Below the pieces are notes generated by a model. The model saw only the letters and a list, made by a program, of their open reading frames with translations, was not told where the DNA came from and did not search any database. The translations under genes and the position numbers were made by a program. Shown here piece by piece: positions 42,138 through 50,947 of a stretch of 64,000 bases of DNA (position 1 is the first letter of the stretch; every line of letters begins with the position of its first letter). Where the stretch lies: assembly GCA_000824845.1 (NCBI GenBank), contig CCNC01000200.1:18328-82327 (forward strand), written 5' to 3'. The DNA comes from Mesorhizobium sp. ORS 3359. Lineage in GTDB: Bacteria; Pseudomonadota; Alphaproteobacteria; Rhizobiales; Rhizobiaceae.

Positions 42138-43628
42138 ATGACGAGTGAAACTCTGTCCACGAACGAGAAGGCAACCCCGGCGGCAAACCCGACGCGCCGG
42201 GTGCCGCTGTCGCGCGGCCTGTCGACAAAGCTTCTTCTGCTCACCATTGCCTTCGTGCTCTTGGCCGAAATCCTGATCTTCCTGCCCTGGATCGCCAGCT
42301 ACCGGGTGAACTGGCTGAAGGAGCGGCTGAGCACCGCCGCCGCCGTGTCGATCGTTTTGTTGCAGGGCGAGCCCAACGCGCTGTCGCACAACGCCCAGAA
42401 CGACGTGCTGATGGCGATCGGCGCCAAGGCGATCGCCGTGCGTGACGGCGGGGTGTCGCGGCTGCTCGTCGTTTCCGACATGCCGCCGCAGGTCGACGAG
42501 CATATCGACATCGCCAATGTCGGCCTGGTCAACGGCATGACCGGCGCGCTCGACACTTTGTTCTTCGGCGGCAAGCGCATGCTGCGCGTCTTCGGCCCGG
42601 TCGGCGATAGCGACAAGGAATTCGAGCTGATCATGCCGGATTACCGTCTGCGCGACGCCATGCTCAGATACTCGCGCAATGTCGCCGTCGTCTCGCTGCT
42701 CATCTCGCTGTTCACCGCAATGCTCGTCTATGCCGCGATCGACCTGATCATGATCGGGCCGATCCGCACCATGACGCGCTCGATCCTGTCCTTCTCCGAG
42801 GCGCCCGACGATCCCGGGCGCATAATCTGTCCGACCGAGCGCTCCGACGAGATCGGCGTCGCCGAGCGCGAGCTGGCGCAGATGCAGGACCGGCTGCAGA
42901 AGATGCTGTCGGAACAGAAGCACCTCGCCGACCTCGGCCTTGCCGTGTCGAAGATCAACCACGACATGCGCAACATCCTGGCTTCCGCGCAGCTGATGTC
43001 CGACCGCCTGCGCCAGGTGAAGGACCCGACCGTGCAATCCTTCGCGCCGAAACTTGTGCGCGCGCTCGACCGCGCCGTCGCCTATTCGGAGGGCGTGCTC
43101 GCCTATGGCCGTACGCAGGAGCCGGCGCCGTCACGCCGACGCCTCAGGTTGCGCCAGCTGGTCGACGACGTGCACGGCCTGCTCGACATCGAGACAGGCA
43201 TCGAATTCATCAACGGCGTCGAACACGCCTTCGAGGTGGACGCCGATTCCGACCATCTCTTCCGCGTGCTCACCAATCTGTGCCGCAATTCCATTCAGGC
43301 GATGGCCGCCGATACGGAGCGGACGGTTGTGCGCCGGCTGGCGGTGGCGGCCGAGCGTCACGGCAGCGTCAGCCGCATCACCGTCACCGACACCGGCCCC
43401 GGCCTGCCGCCCAAGGCGCGCGAGAACCTGTTCGCCGCCTTCCGCGGCTCGGCGCGCAGCGGCGGCACCGGTCTTGGCCTGGCGATCGCGCACGAATTGA
43501 TCCGCGCCCATGGCGGCTCGGTCGAGCTGGTCGAATCGATCGGTGGCCGCACCGTCTTCGCCGTCACCATCCCCGACCAGCCGGTCCGGCTCGATCAAGC
43601 GCGCAACGGCCTGCGCCGCCCGGCTTGA
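42138..43628 (+). CDS. HAMP-domain sensor histidine kinase
   Basis: 496 residues: transmembrane helix 1 (about 32-52), a periplasmic sensor region (53-180), helix 2 (about 182-205), HAMP linker, then a kinase core with phospho-acceptor His275 in SKINHDMRN, N box NLCRNSIQAM, G1 DTGPGLPP and G2 GGTGLGLAI. It is divergent from rpmH. No response regulator lies next to it, so it is an orphan kinase in this window. The His-box variant (INHDMRN) is of the class with Asn/Asp in place of the usual HELRT. Confidence 0.92.
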   Translation: MTSETLSTNEKATPAANPTRRVPLSRGLSTKLLLLTIAFVLLAEILIFLPWIASYRVNWLKERLSTAAAVSIVLLQGEPNALSHNAQNDVLMAIGAKAIAVRDGGVSRLLVVSDMPPQVDEHIDIANVGLVNGMTGALDTLFFGGKRMLRVFGPVGDSDKEFELIMPDYRLRDAMLRYSRNVAVVSLLISLFTAMLVYAAIDLIMIGPIRTMTRSILSFSEAPDDPGRIICPTERSDEIGVAERELAQMQDRLQKMLSEQKHLADLGLAVSKINHDMRNILASAQLMSDRLRQVKDPTVQSFAPKLVRALDRAVAYSEGVLAYGRTQEPAPSRRRLRLRQLVDDVHGLLDIETGIEFINGVEHAFEVDADSDHLFRVLTNLCRNSIQAMAADTERTVVRRLAVAAERHGSVSRITVTDTGPGLPPKARENLFAAFRGSARSGGTGLGLAIAHELIRAHGGSVELVESIGGRTVFAVTIPDQPVRLDQARNGLRRPA

Positions 43629-43908
43629 GGTGTACCGATATTCAGGTGATGCCGGCCTGCAAATGGCGGCTTCCTGTGCTTCCGGTGCTCACGTACTTTA
43701 AGTATGTTCCGCTCCGGTTCTCGCAATCCACCATTTTCGTCTCGGCCTGACCTGAATCTCGGCACACCTCCACATCGGGGAACCGCCTGCGACAAAACTT
43801 TTGCCGGATCGGCTTGCAATTCTCAAATTCAGTCGTTAGGGAACACTCCACATCGCGGCCGGCCGTCTCGACCGGATCGCGGGGCTTGTGTCACACACGG
43901 CCTGTTGC

Positions 43909-43985
43909 GCGCCCGTAGCTCAGCTGGATAGAGCACCAGACTACGAATCTGGGGGTCAGGAGTTCGAATCTCTTCGGGCGCGCCA
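43909..43985 (+). tRNA. tRNA-Arg (anticodon ACG)
   Basis: 77 bases including an encoded CCA. Acceptor stem GCGCCCG/CGGGCGC (43909-43915 and 43975-43981), discriminator G, D arm AGCTCAGCTGGATAGAGC, anticodon stem CCAGA/TCTGG around the loop CTACGAA and T arm GTTCGAATC. The anticodon reads CGN arginine codons. Base use changes downstream of it. Confidence 0.97.
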
Positions 43986-44449
43986 TTTCGATACCACTCC
44001 AGAACGAAGATAGGCACTGCGGCCGTTGGGCGTATAATCAAGTCTCGACAAGCTTATTGGCTACTTGAAGATCGTGCGTGGTAAATCCTTCGCTGAAGCT
44101 GCTCGTCGCGCACCACGGGCGCGAAGCGGTTCTCATAGCAAGGACGTTCATAGGCGGCGCGCCTTTGCAGATTTCCTCTGTGAGTTTCGCAGCGACCTCG
44201 ACCACATGCTCGGATCGAGACGACTGCAGTTTACCCAAGCGCGATTGGCGACGCAGAGCGGAATCTGGCCAGGAAACCTGGAACTCACTGGAATTAGCGA
44301 TTCCGGAGTAGAACCCGATACGCCGTTGCGACTCTTGGATGAAACGCATGTGATTTCCATGCCGTTTTCATTTGCAGAGCTACAGATTTGGGAAGCAAGA
44401 GTGGCGCAATCAGGCGCGAAACACACGGCAATCGGGGCAGGTACGCCCT
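43986..44449. other. 464-bp region after tRNA-Arg, lower GC, weak ORFs only
   Basis: Base use is less GC-rich than elsewhere. A minus-strand frame at 44038-44349 (103 residues, containing RSEHVVEVAAKLTEEICKG) and an overlapping plus-strand frame both lack convincing family features or ribosome-binding sites. The minus-strand frame may be a small hypothetical gene or gene remnant at the border of an acquired segment. Confidence 0.4.
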
Positions 44450-45325
44450 TCAATTCCAGCGATGGCTGCGAATGGTGCGGACGAAGGCCGCGACTGCGGG
44501 AGAGTGGCGTCGTCCCGACACGGTAATGAGGCTGATCGTGCGTTCCACCGCCGGATCAACCAGTGGACGGCGGACGCTCTCCGGATGGGTCACAGAAAAC
44601 TCGGGCATGAAGGCAAAGCCGATATTCGCCATCACCATGGCCTGCACCCACTCGTCGCGCTCGGAACGGAAGCGCGCGTAGAGCTTCACGCCCATATCGC
44701 TGCAAACGCCCATCACGATTTCGCGCAGCTCGCAGGACAGCCGGTCAACGTACGGCTGCTCCGAGAGGTCACGTAGCGCGATTACTTTGCGCGCGATGAG
44801 AGAGTGCTCGGGCGGCAGCAGCACCACGTAGCGCTCGGTGTAAAGCGGCTCGGCGCGGTAGTTATCGCCCAAACCATCGAGCGCGTTGAGCACCGCGACA
44901 TCGATGTCGTCCGTGTCGAGTTGCGCCGCCAGCGCTTCCGGTGCGCCGTCGCGCACCGCCACTTCCACTCCCGGAGACTGCCGCTGAAACTCGGCGAGTA
45001 GCGACGCAATGCGCATCGGACCGATGCTCGACATCACGCCCATGCGAATCGGAACCTGGTTAAGCAGGCGGAAATCCTTAGCGATGCTTTCCGCCGTTTT
45101 CGCCTGCTCGAGAATTTGACCCAGACAGGGTTGCATGCGGCGGCCGAACTCCGTGAGCACGATCTGCTTGCCTTCGCGATAGAACAGCGGCGTGCCTAGC
45201 TGCGCTTCCAGCTTCTTGATCGCCGTGGTGAGAGCGGGCTGTGAGACGTGACAGGCCTCAGCGGCGCGCGTGAAGCTCAACGAATTTGCCGCCATGAGAA
45301 AGTAGCGAACCTGATGCATTTCCAT
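44450..45325 (-). CDS. LysR family transcriptional regulator
   Basis: 291 residues. N-terminal winged helix (MHQVRYFLMAANSLSFTRAAEACHVS..., helix-turn-helix about 18-45; LEAQLGTPLFYREGK) and a periplasmic-binding-like effector domain. Divergent from the Tat-leader/alpha-beta hydrolase operon across 271 bp, the standard layout for LysR control. Likely activator of that operon. Confidence 0.93.
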   Translation of the reverse strand: MEMHQVRYFLMAANSLSFTRAAEACHVSQPALTTAIKKLEAQLGTPLFYREGKQIVLTEFGRRMQPCLGQILEQAKTAESIAKDFRLLNQVPIRMGVMSSIGPMRIASLLAEFQRQSPGVEVAVRDGAPEALAAQLDTDDIDVAVLNALDGLGDNYRAEPLYTERYVVLLPPEHSLIARKVIALRDLSEQPYVDRLSCELREIVMGVCSDMGVKLYARFRSERDEWVQAMVMANIGFAFMPEFSVTHPESVRRPLVDPAVERTISLITVSGRRHSPAVAAFVRTIRSHRWN

Positions 45326-45596
45326 GATGGCCCCCCGAAGAACGAGCGGCGGATACTACATCGCCGCCGCCCAAACGGGAATTATGCATCCATAACCAAA
45401 CGGTAGTGTCGCTGGCCCCCTCTCGCATGGCTCCATGCTGTGGTCAACGCAGCAGAGGAGAGTGCCATGACGGTTTGCATGCGAAAGCCGGGAGGGATCT
45501 TAACAGATCGTAACCCCACCCCAACACCGATTGACGCACGGATCGGGCTTCGTCCGGCAACACGTGAGCTGACCGGTAATGATGGAGGACCTCGCA

Positions 45597-45800
45597 ATGC
45601 TTGAAGATGTCAGCCCCCGATCTGCGGGCTCGATCGCGAACAGCCTGTCCGAGCGCTTCTTAGCCACCCGTCGAAATCTAATAGCGGGAGCGGCTGGTGC
45701 CCTGGCGATTGCCACACTGCCCGATGCCGGCCTCGCTGCAGACCGCACCACGGCAGCTCTTCCTAAACAATCCAACTCGCACGCAGGGGACAGGCGATGA
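45597..45800 (+). CDS. Orphan Tat leader peptide overlapping the hydrolase start
   Basis: 67 residues. It has a strong GGAGG ribosome-binding site (45584-45588) 8 bases before the ATG. Residues 30-54 form a complete twin-arginine signal (ATRRNLIAGAAGALAIATLP, then an AxA cleavage site), followed by only about 14 residues before a TGA. That stop overlaps the next start (ATGA at 45797-45800). The alpha/beta hydrolase frame is the -1 frame relative to it. Either a one-base indel split an exported hydrolase, or this is a coupled leader, or -1 slippage makes a fusion. Confidence 0.6.
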   Translation: MLEDVSPRSAGSIANSLSERFLATRRNLIAGAAGALAIATLPDAGLAADRTTAALPKQSNSHAGDRR

Positions 45801-46621
45801 TTACAACTAAGGACGGCGTCGAGATATTTTACAAGGACTGGGGTGTCGGGCAGCCGATTGTCTTCAGTCACGGCTGGCCCCTTTCGGCTGACGATTGGGA
45901 CGCCCAGATGATGTTCTTCTTAGATCGCGGCTATCGCGTTATCGCGCACGATCGCCGCGGCCATGGTCGCTCCTCACAGGGAGCCGATGGTCACGACATG
46001 GACCACTACGCCGATGACCTTGCCGCGGTCATCGCCCATCTCGGTTTGGAGAACGTGATCCATGTGGGGCATTCGACCGGCGGCGGAGAAGTGGTGAGGT
46101 ACCTGGCGCGTCATGGCCAAGATCGCGTGGCGAAAGCTGCGATCATCAGCGCTGTCCCGCCCATCATGGTGAAGACCGCGTCCAATCCAGGTGGACTTCC
46201 GAAGGAACTGTTCGACGGATATCAGGCTCAGCTCGCGGCTAATCGGGCTCAGTTTTATCTCGATGTCGCCTCCGAGCCGTTCTACGGGTTCAACCGGCCA
46301 GGCGTGAAACCGATCGAGGGCTTGATCCGCAACTGGTGGCGGCAAGGCATGATGGGCGGGATCAAGGCTCACTATGATGGTATCGTAGCCTGGTCGCAGA
46401 CCGACTTCAGGGAAGATCTGACGAAGATCACTGTTCCAACGCTCGTGATGCATAGCGAGGACGACCAGATCGTTCCTTATGCTGATGCCGGGCCACTCTC
46501 CGCAAAGCTTCTCAAGAACGGCGTGTTGAAGACCTACAAGGGCTTCCCACACGGCATGCCGACGACGCACGCCGACACCATTAATGCCGACCTGCTGGCC
46601 TTCCTTAAATCGCCATCGTGA
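45797..46621 (+). CDS. Alpha/beta hydrolase (haloperoxidase/arylesterase type)
   Basis: 274 residues. Nucleophile Ser93 in GHSTGGGE, oxyanion region FSHGWPLSADDWD, acid Asp222/223 in HSEDDQIVP and His252 in FPHGMP complete the catalytic triad. This is the pattern of cofactor-free chloroperoxidase-like esterases. No signal of its own; the gene overlaps an orphan Tat leader. First enzyme of a likely LysR-controlled operon with an exported metallo-hydrolase and an SDR. Confidence 0.93.
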   Translation: MITTKDGVEIFYKDWGVGQPIVFSHGWPLSADDWDAQMMFFLDRGYRVIAHDRRGHGRSSQGADGHDMDHYADDLAAVIAHLGLENVIHVGHSTGGGEVVRYLARHGQDRVAKAAIISAVPPIMVKTASNPGGLPKELFDGYQAQLAANRAQFYLDVASEPFYGFNRPGVKPIEGLIRNWWRQGMMGGIKAHYDGIVAWSQTDFREDLTKITVPTLVMHSEDDQIVPYADAGPLSAKLLKNGVLKTYKGFPHGMPTTHADTINADLLAFLKSPS

Positions 46622-46826
46622 AGGCCTGAGAACCGTCTGCGCTTGAGAATAGCTCGACGAGAGGCGGCGGCCCGGCGCGTGGGCGTCAGTGAGCCGGCCC
46701 TGCCTCACTTCGCCGATGTTCACGCTTTCCTCGAGTTCAGCTGCGGAGCACCACAGCACTGGCAAGTGTGCAGCTTGTGGTGCAAGGCGCCCAGGACAGG
46801 AACAATCCACGCCAGAGGACGGACAT

Positions 46827-47795
46827 ATGCCGCGCAATCTCCAGCATCCTTTAACGCGCAGGGGCTTTTGCCTGTGCTGCGTTGGCACCTCAGCCGCCTT
46901 CATTGGCGGTTGGCTTTCGCCTCGCAGCGCTTACGCGGAGGCACGCGGCATCGTAACGTTGATCAAGGACAGCGCAGCTTCGTCCCCGATCGTCACACAC
47001 AAGCTGCGCGGCAACCTCAGCGTCCTAGAGGGCTCTGGTGGCAACGTTGCCGTACTCACCGGCAGCGATGGCAAAGTTTTGGTCGACGCGGGGATCGGCG
47101 TCTCAAAGCCCCAGATGACCGAAGCTCTAGCAGAGCTCGGTGCAGAGCCTGTCACGCACCTGATCAACACGCACTGGCATTTCGACCATGCCGACGGCAA
47201 TTCGTGGCTTAATGCAGAAGGGGCCAAGATTACGGCCCACGTCAACACGCGCAAGTATTTGTCGCAGGTTCGGCGCGTCGAGGATTGGGACTACAACTTC
47301 CTCCCGCCGCCAGAGGGCGGGGTACCTAGCGAGGTCTTTGCAGACGCTCTCGATCTGAAATTGAACGGCACATCGCTGGGCCTAAAGCACTACGGTCCCG
47401 CCCATACGGACGGCGACATTTCCGTGAGCTTCGCCGAATTGGATGTCGTTCACGTCGGCGACATTTTCTGGAATGGTTCATATCCCTTCATTGACTATTC
47501 GACGGGCGGCAGCATCGACGGGACAATCGCTGCCTGTGAGGCGAGCATCGCGGCGGCAACCGACAAGACGGTGATCATCCCCGGTCACGGGTCGCCAGTC
47601 AGCAATCGTGCGGAACTCGGCGACTATCGCGACATGCTTGTCGCGGTTCGGGAAAAGGTCGCGACGCTGAAGCGGCAGGGTCGAACTCGAGACGAAGCAG
47701 TTGCCGCCAAGCCCACTGCCCCATTTGACGCTCGCTGGGGCAACTTCGTCATCGATGCAGGCTTTTTTACCCGCTTGGTCTACGAGGGCGTTTGA
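46827..47795 (+). CDS. Exported metallo-beta-lactamase-fold hydrolase
   Basis: 322 residues from the ATG at 46827 (GAGGA 7 bases upstream). Tat-type signal (LTRRGFCLCCVGTSAAF, cleavage near residue 38). Zinc motif THWHFDHADG (His116, His118, Asp120, His121), later ligands in GPAHTDGD and a final His in IPGHGSPV. The SoxH/quinoprotein-relay type is the nearest impression. It lies 206 bp after the hydrolase gene and is followed directly by the SDR gene. Substrate unknown. Confidence 0.9.
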   Translation: MPRNLQHPLTRRGFCLCCVGTSAAFIGGWLSPRSAYAEARGIVTLIKDSAASSPIVTHKLRGNLSVLEGSGGNVAVLTGSDGKVLVDAGIGVSKPQMTEALAELGAEPVTHLINTHWHFDHADGNSWLNAEGAKITAHVNTRKYLSQVRRVEDWDYNFLPPPEGGVPSEVFADALDLKLNGTSLGLKHYGPAHTDGDISVSFAELDVVHVGDIFWNGSYPFIDYSTGGSIDGTIAACEASIAAATDKTVIIPGHGSPVSNRAELGDYRDMLVAVREKVATLKRQGRTRDEAVAAKPTAPFDARWGNFVIDAGFFTRLVYEGV

Positions 47796-47797
47796 CG

Positions 47798-48547
47798 ATG
47801 GGCAAGCTTGATGGAAAGGTCGTCGTTATTACTGGTGCAACGACCGGTATCGGACTCGCGGCCGCGATGCGCTTTGCTGCCGAGGGAGCCCGGTTGTTTA
47901 TCACCGGTCGACGCCAGAAGCAGCTCGACGAGGCCGTTGATGCCGTCGGCAGCGGTGTCCGGGGCATCGTAGGCGACGTAGGCAATCTTGCGGATCTCGA
48001 CCGGCTATACGCGATCGTCAAGGACGAAGCAGGGTCGATTGACGTCCTCTTTGCCAACGCCGGAGGCGGCGAGTTTGCTGCTATCGGCGCGATCACAGAA
48101 AAGCACTTCGATGCGACCTTCCGCACGAACGTCAAAGGAACTCTGTTCACGGTCCAGAAAGCGCTGCCCCTTCTCAAGGATGGTAGCTCTATCATCCTGA
48201 CCGGATCGACAGCCGGTTCGACCGGGACGCCGACATTCAGCGTATACAGCGCCAGCAAGGCAGCCATCCGTGCGTTTGCGCGAACCTGGATCCTCGATCT
48301 GGCCGACCGGGAAATACGCGTCAACGTTCTCGCGCCGGGCAATACGTCCACTCCGGGGTGGCACGGGCTTACGCCATCGGAACAAGCGCACGATGAAATG
48401 CTCCGCGCTGCAAAGCAATCAATTCCTCTGGGCCGACTCGCCGACCCCGCTGAAATCGCCAGCGCAGCCCTATTCCTTGCTTCGGACGACAGCAGCTTTG
48501 TCACAGGCATCGAGCTGTTCGTCGATGGCGGTTCGGCGCAAATTTAG
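47798..48547 (+). CDS. Short-chain dehydrogenase/reductase
   Basis: 249 residues from the ATG at 47798, two bases after the upstream stop. Cofactor motif TGATTGIG (about 12-19), NAG motif in FANAGGG, catalytic Ser in LTGSTAGS and YSASK. A classical SDR fold ending in IELFVDGGSAQI. Probably cotranscribed with the metallo-hydrolase. The substrate is not predictable. Confidence 0.94.
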   Translation: MGKLDGKVVVITGATTGIGLAAAMRFAAEGARLFITGRRQKQLDEAVDAVGSGVRGIVGDVGNLADLDRLYAIVKDEAGSIDVLFANAGGGEFAAIGAITEKHFDATFRTNVKGTLFTVQKALPLLKDGSSIILTGSTAGSTGTPTFSVYSASKAAIRAFARTWILDLADREIRVNVLAPGNTSTPGWHGLTPSEQAHDEMLRAAKQSIPLGRLADPAEIASAALFLASDDSSFVTGIELFVDGGSAQI

Positions 48548-48621
48548 AGCGTGTGCCGTTGGCCGCGCACGCTCGGATCAGCGGAGGTTGGCATGAAATC
48601 CCTTTCTGGAGGCTTCTCGCG

Positions 48622-49032
48622 ATGACTATCCCTGCTTTCGCCACCACAGCCGCTCAGGGTCAGAGCGTCCGTGACGTCATTGGTCCGTCGCCGCTTGTCG
48701 CAATTGAAGACGAGCCGCCAGCCAAGCTGTTCGTTGATCCACCGCTTCCAGAGCACCTCGCGAAGGGCCTTGTCTTCATCCAGTACCGTACGGAAAACCT
48801 GCGCGTCGTGCCGGTATTCGGCGCAGGAGCACTCGATGTCTCTCCGCGCATTGGTCACGTGCATATCACTGTAGACGATGCGCCCTGGCATTTCGTCGAT
48901 GCCACGGGCGAGACCATCATCGTGGTTGGGCTGCCTCCCGGGCGACATAGGGTATTGATCGAACTCGCAGACCCCACGCATCGCGTCATGGGCAGCCAGA
49001 CGGTTAGCTTCGAAGTTCCGCCAAGGAACTAG
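48622..49032 (+). CDS. DUF6130 family protein, N-terminus possibly frameshifted
   Basis: 136 residues from the ATG at 48622 (GGAGG 9 bases upstream). The body (FVDPPLPEHLAKGLVFIQYRTENLRV region, HVHITVDDAPWHF, LPPGRHRVLIEL) fits DUF6130 as I remember it, a small beta-sandwich protein. A second ATG at 48592 opens MKSLSGGFSR in another frame and stops at once; joined to the main frame it would make a normal signal peptide. The exported form may therefore have been lost by a one-base indel. Confidence 0.72.
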   Translation: MTIPAFATTAAQGQSVRDVIGPSPLVAIEDEPPAKLFVDPPLPEHLAKGLVFIQYRTENLRVVPVFGAGALDVSPRIGHVHITVDDAPWHFVDATGETIIVVGLPPGRHRVLIELADPTHRVMGSQTVSFEVPPRN

Positions 49033-49034
49033 AG

Positions 49035-49734
49035 CGCGCGGTGGCGCTCGCCTTCGCCAGGGAAGGCGCTGCGCTTATCGGCGTGCACTACGCCAGCAAC
49101 AAGGAAGCCGCGGACGCTACGGTGCGGGATATCGAGGCACTGGGGACGCGAGCTGTTGCCATCGGCGCGGATTTGCGCGACGCCAAGGCGGCTGCCGACA
49201 GCATTGCCGGAGAGTTTAAGGCGGCGGCGCTGGCCGCGACTGGCAAAGCCGGCCTCGACATCCTCGTCAACAATGCGGGCATCGCGGTGGCAACGCCGAT
49301 GGCGCAGACCAGCGAGGCCACATTCGACGACCTCATGACCATCAACTTCAAGGCGCCGTTCTTCCTGATCCAGGCGCTGGCGAATGACATCCGAGACGAC
49401 GGACGCATCATCAACGTTTCCACGGGCTTCACACGCATCGCGGCGCCGACGCACCCTGCCTATGCTGCGTCGAAGGGCGCGCTCGAAACGCTGACGCTGG
49501 CGCTCGCGCCCGATTTCGCAAGCCGCGGCATAACCGTCAACTCGGTCATGCCCGACCGACATGAACGCGGACTGGCTTGCGACGGATGCGCGTGCGGGCG
49601 CTGAAGCATTGTCGGTATTTTCACGTGTCGGCCAGCCCGCCGACGTGGCTGACGTCATCACCTTCGTCGCGTCAAACGATGCGCGGTGGACGACGGGGCA
49701 GTCGATCGACGCCACAGGCGGCGCTCGGATCTAG
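49035..49734 (+). pseudogene. Short-chain dehydrogenase remnant: 5' truncated and frameshifted
   Basis: The sequence resumes an SDR at RAVALAFAREGAAL, directly after the DUF6130 stop; the first about 20 residues with the cofactor Gly motif and start codon are missing. The NNAG motif, an active-site Ser in NVSTGF and YAASK are present. Near 49550 the frame shifts: the first frame ends in nonsense at 49604, while the true C-terminus (NADWLATDARAGAEALSVFS to SIDATGGARI) continues in the next frame to the TAG at 49732-49734. Confidence 0.85.
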
Positions 49735-49809
49735 CCGCCCCTCCTGATGGCCGCGTCATATTCGCGTAGCTTTTGCGAATAACGGCAGGCAATCGCGGTC
49801 CGAGGGAAC

Positions 49810-50769
49810 TCAGACGTCCATCGCTTGTTCCCACCAGCCGCGGGTGTTCACGTCGGCGGCGATAGCGAGATCTTCCAGCTCTGCGATGTCGTCGCTGGGG
49901 AGCGTCATGCTGGTGGCCCGGACCAGACCGTCGATGTAGCCAGGCTTGGTGACGCCGATGATCGGCGTCGCGCCCTTGGCGATGGCCCAAGCCGTCGCGA
50001 CATCGGCAGCCGCTGCGCCTTGGCTATGGCCAATCGAGGCGAGCTTGTCCGTCAGCGCCTTCAACTGAGGCAGCATGCCATTGTAGGCCTTTGCCCGGCT
50101 GCTGCCTTCCGGCAGCGGGTTCTGCGGGCTGTACTTGCCGGTCAAGGCGCCCTGTTCGAGCACCATATAGGCGAAGAACTGGATGCCCTGGTCGCGGCAG
50201 TAATCCAGGATTCCGGCATCCTCGGAGCTGCGATAGAGGAGGCTGTAATGGTTCTGGACGGCCTCGACCCGGAACCCGGCTTCTCCGAGGATCCGGTTGG
50301 CGAGCTCGATTTCGCCAAGGTTGTGATTCGAGACGCCGACATGTCTGACCTTCCCGCTCTTAAGCAACGGGATCAGCTGCGGAGTCCAGCGTGCTACATC
50401 CGCCGGATTGTGGATCCAGTAGAGGTCGATGCAGTCGGTGCCGAGGCGTGCCAGGCTCTGCTCCAGCATGTCCGCCACCGGATCGTCGCCGGTTCCCGCG
50501 GCTTGCGGGGTGAACTTGGTGGAGAGCTGGTAGTCGTCGCGGGCATAGCGCTTCAGGACTTCCCCGAGAACGGTCTCGGAACGGCCCATGCCATAGACCA
50601 TGGCGGTATCCCACAGGGCGAAGCCGGCCGCATGCGCCTTGTCCGCGAGCTCTTCCAGGCCAGCCCGGGTTAGGGGGCTGCCGAAATAACCGTCGCCGGT
50701 TTCGCCGCTGTCGCCCCAGGCCCCGGTTCCCAGTGCGACCGTGGGTGTCTTCAGCCTATCGATCGTCAT
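49810..50769 (-). CDS. Aldo/keto reductase
   Basis: 319 residues from the ATG at 50769 (GGAGC upstream). TIM-barrel NADPH oxidoreductase with catalytic Asp and Tyr in WDTAMVYGMGRSE, the Lys in STKFTP and His in YWIHNP, and the C-terminal cofactor segment IIGVTKPGYIDGL. Divergent from an AraC-type regulator with a 178-bp gap; the regulator probably controls it. Confidence 0.93.
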   Translation of the reverse strand: MTIDRLKTPTVALGTGAWGDSGETGDGYFGSPLTRAGLEELADKAHAAGFALWDTAMVYGMGRSETVLGEVLKRYARDDYQLSTKFTPQAAGTGDDPVADMLEQSLARLGTDCIDLYWIHNPADVARWTPQLIPLLKSGKVRHVGVSNHNLGEIELANRILGEAGFRVEAVQNHYSLLYRSSEDAGILDYCRDQGIQFFAYMVLEQGALTGKYSPQNPLPEGSSRAKAYNGMLPQLKALTDKLASIGHSQGAAAADVATAWAIAKGATPIIGVTKPGYIDGLVRATSMTLPSDDIAELEDLAIAADVNTRGWWEQAMDV

Positions 50770-50947
50770 GTTTGCTCCATGCTTGTTCACTTCGTTCTGC
50801 GGCCGGGTTCGCCTGACCAGAACCTGCCGACACTATGGTGTGCGGCGACGTCGGACTGTTAGTCCGATGCGCCGGGATTGCTGCCTGATCCTCCAGAAGC
50901 TGCGGCTCGCATTGCCGCGCTTCCGCCCGCGTGCGATTGTCGCATTC

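Noticed and set aside
44065..44526. 153-residue plus-strand frame after tRNA-Arg
   Set aside because: Overlaps the LysR gene on the opposite strand, has no motif and no ribosome-binding site.
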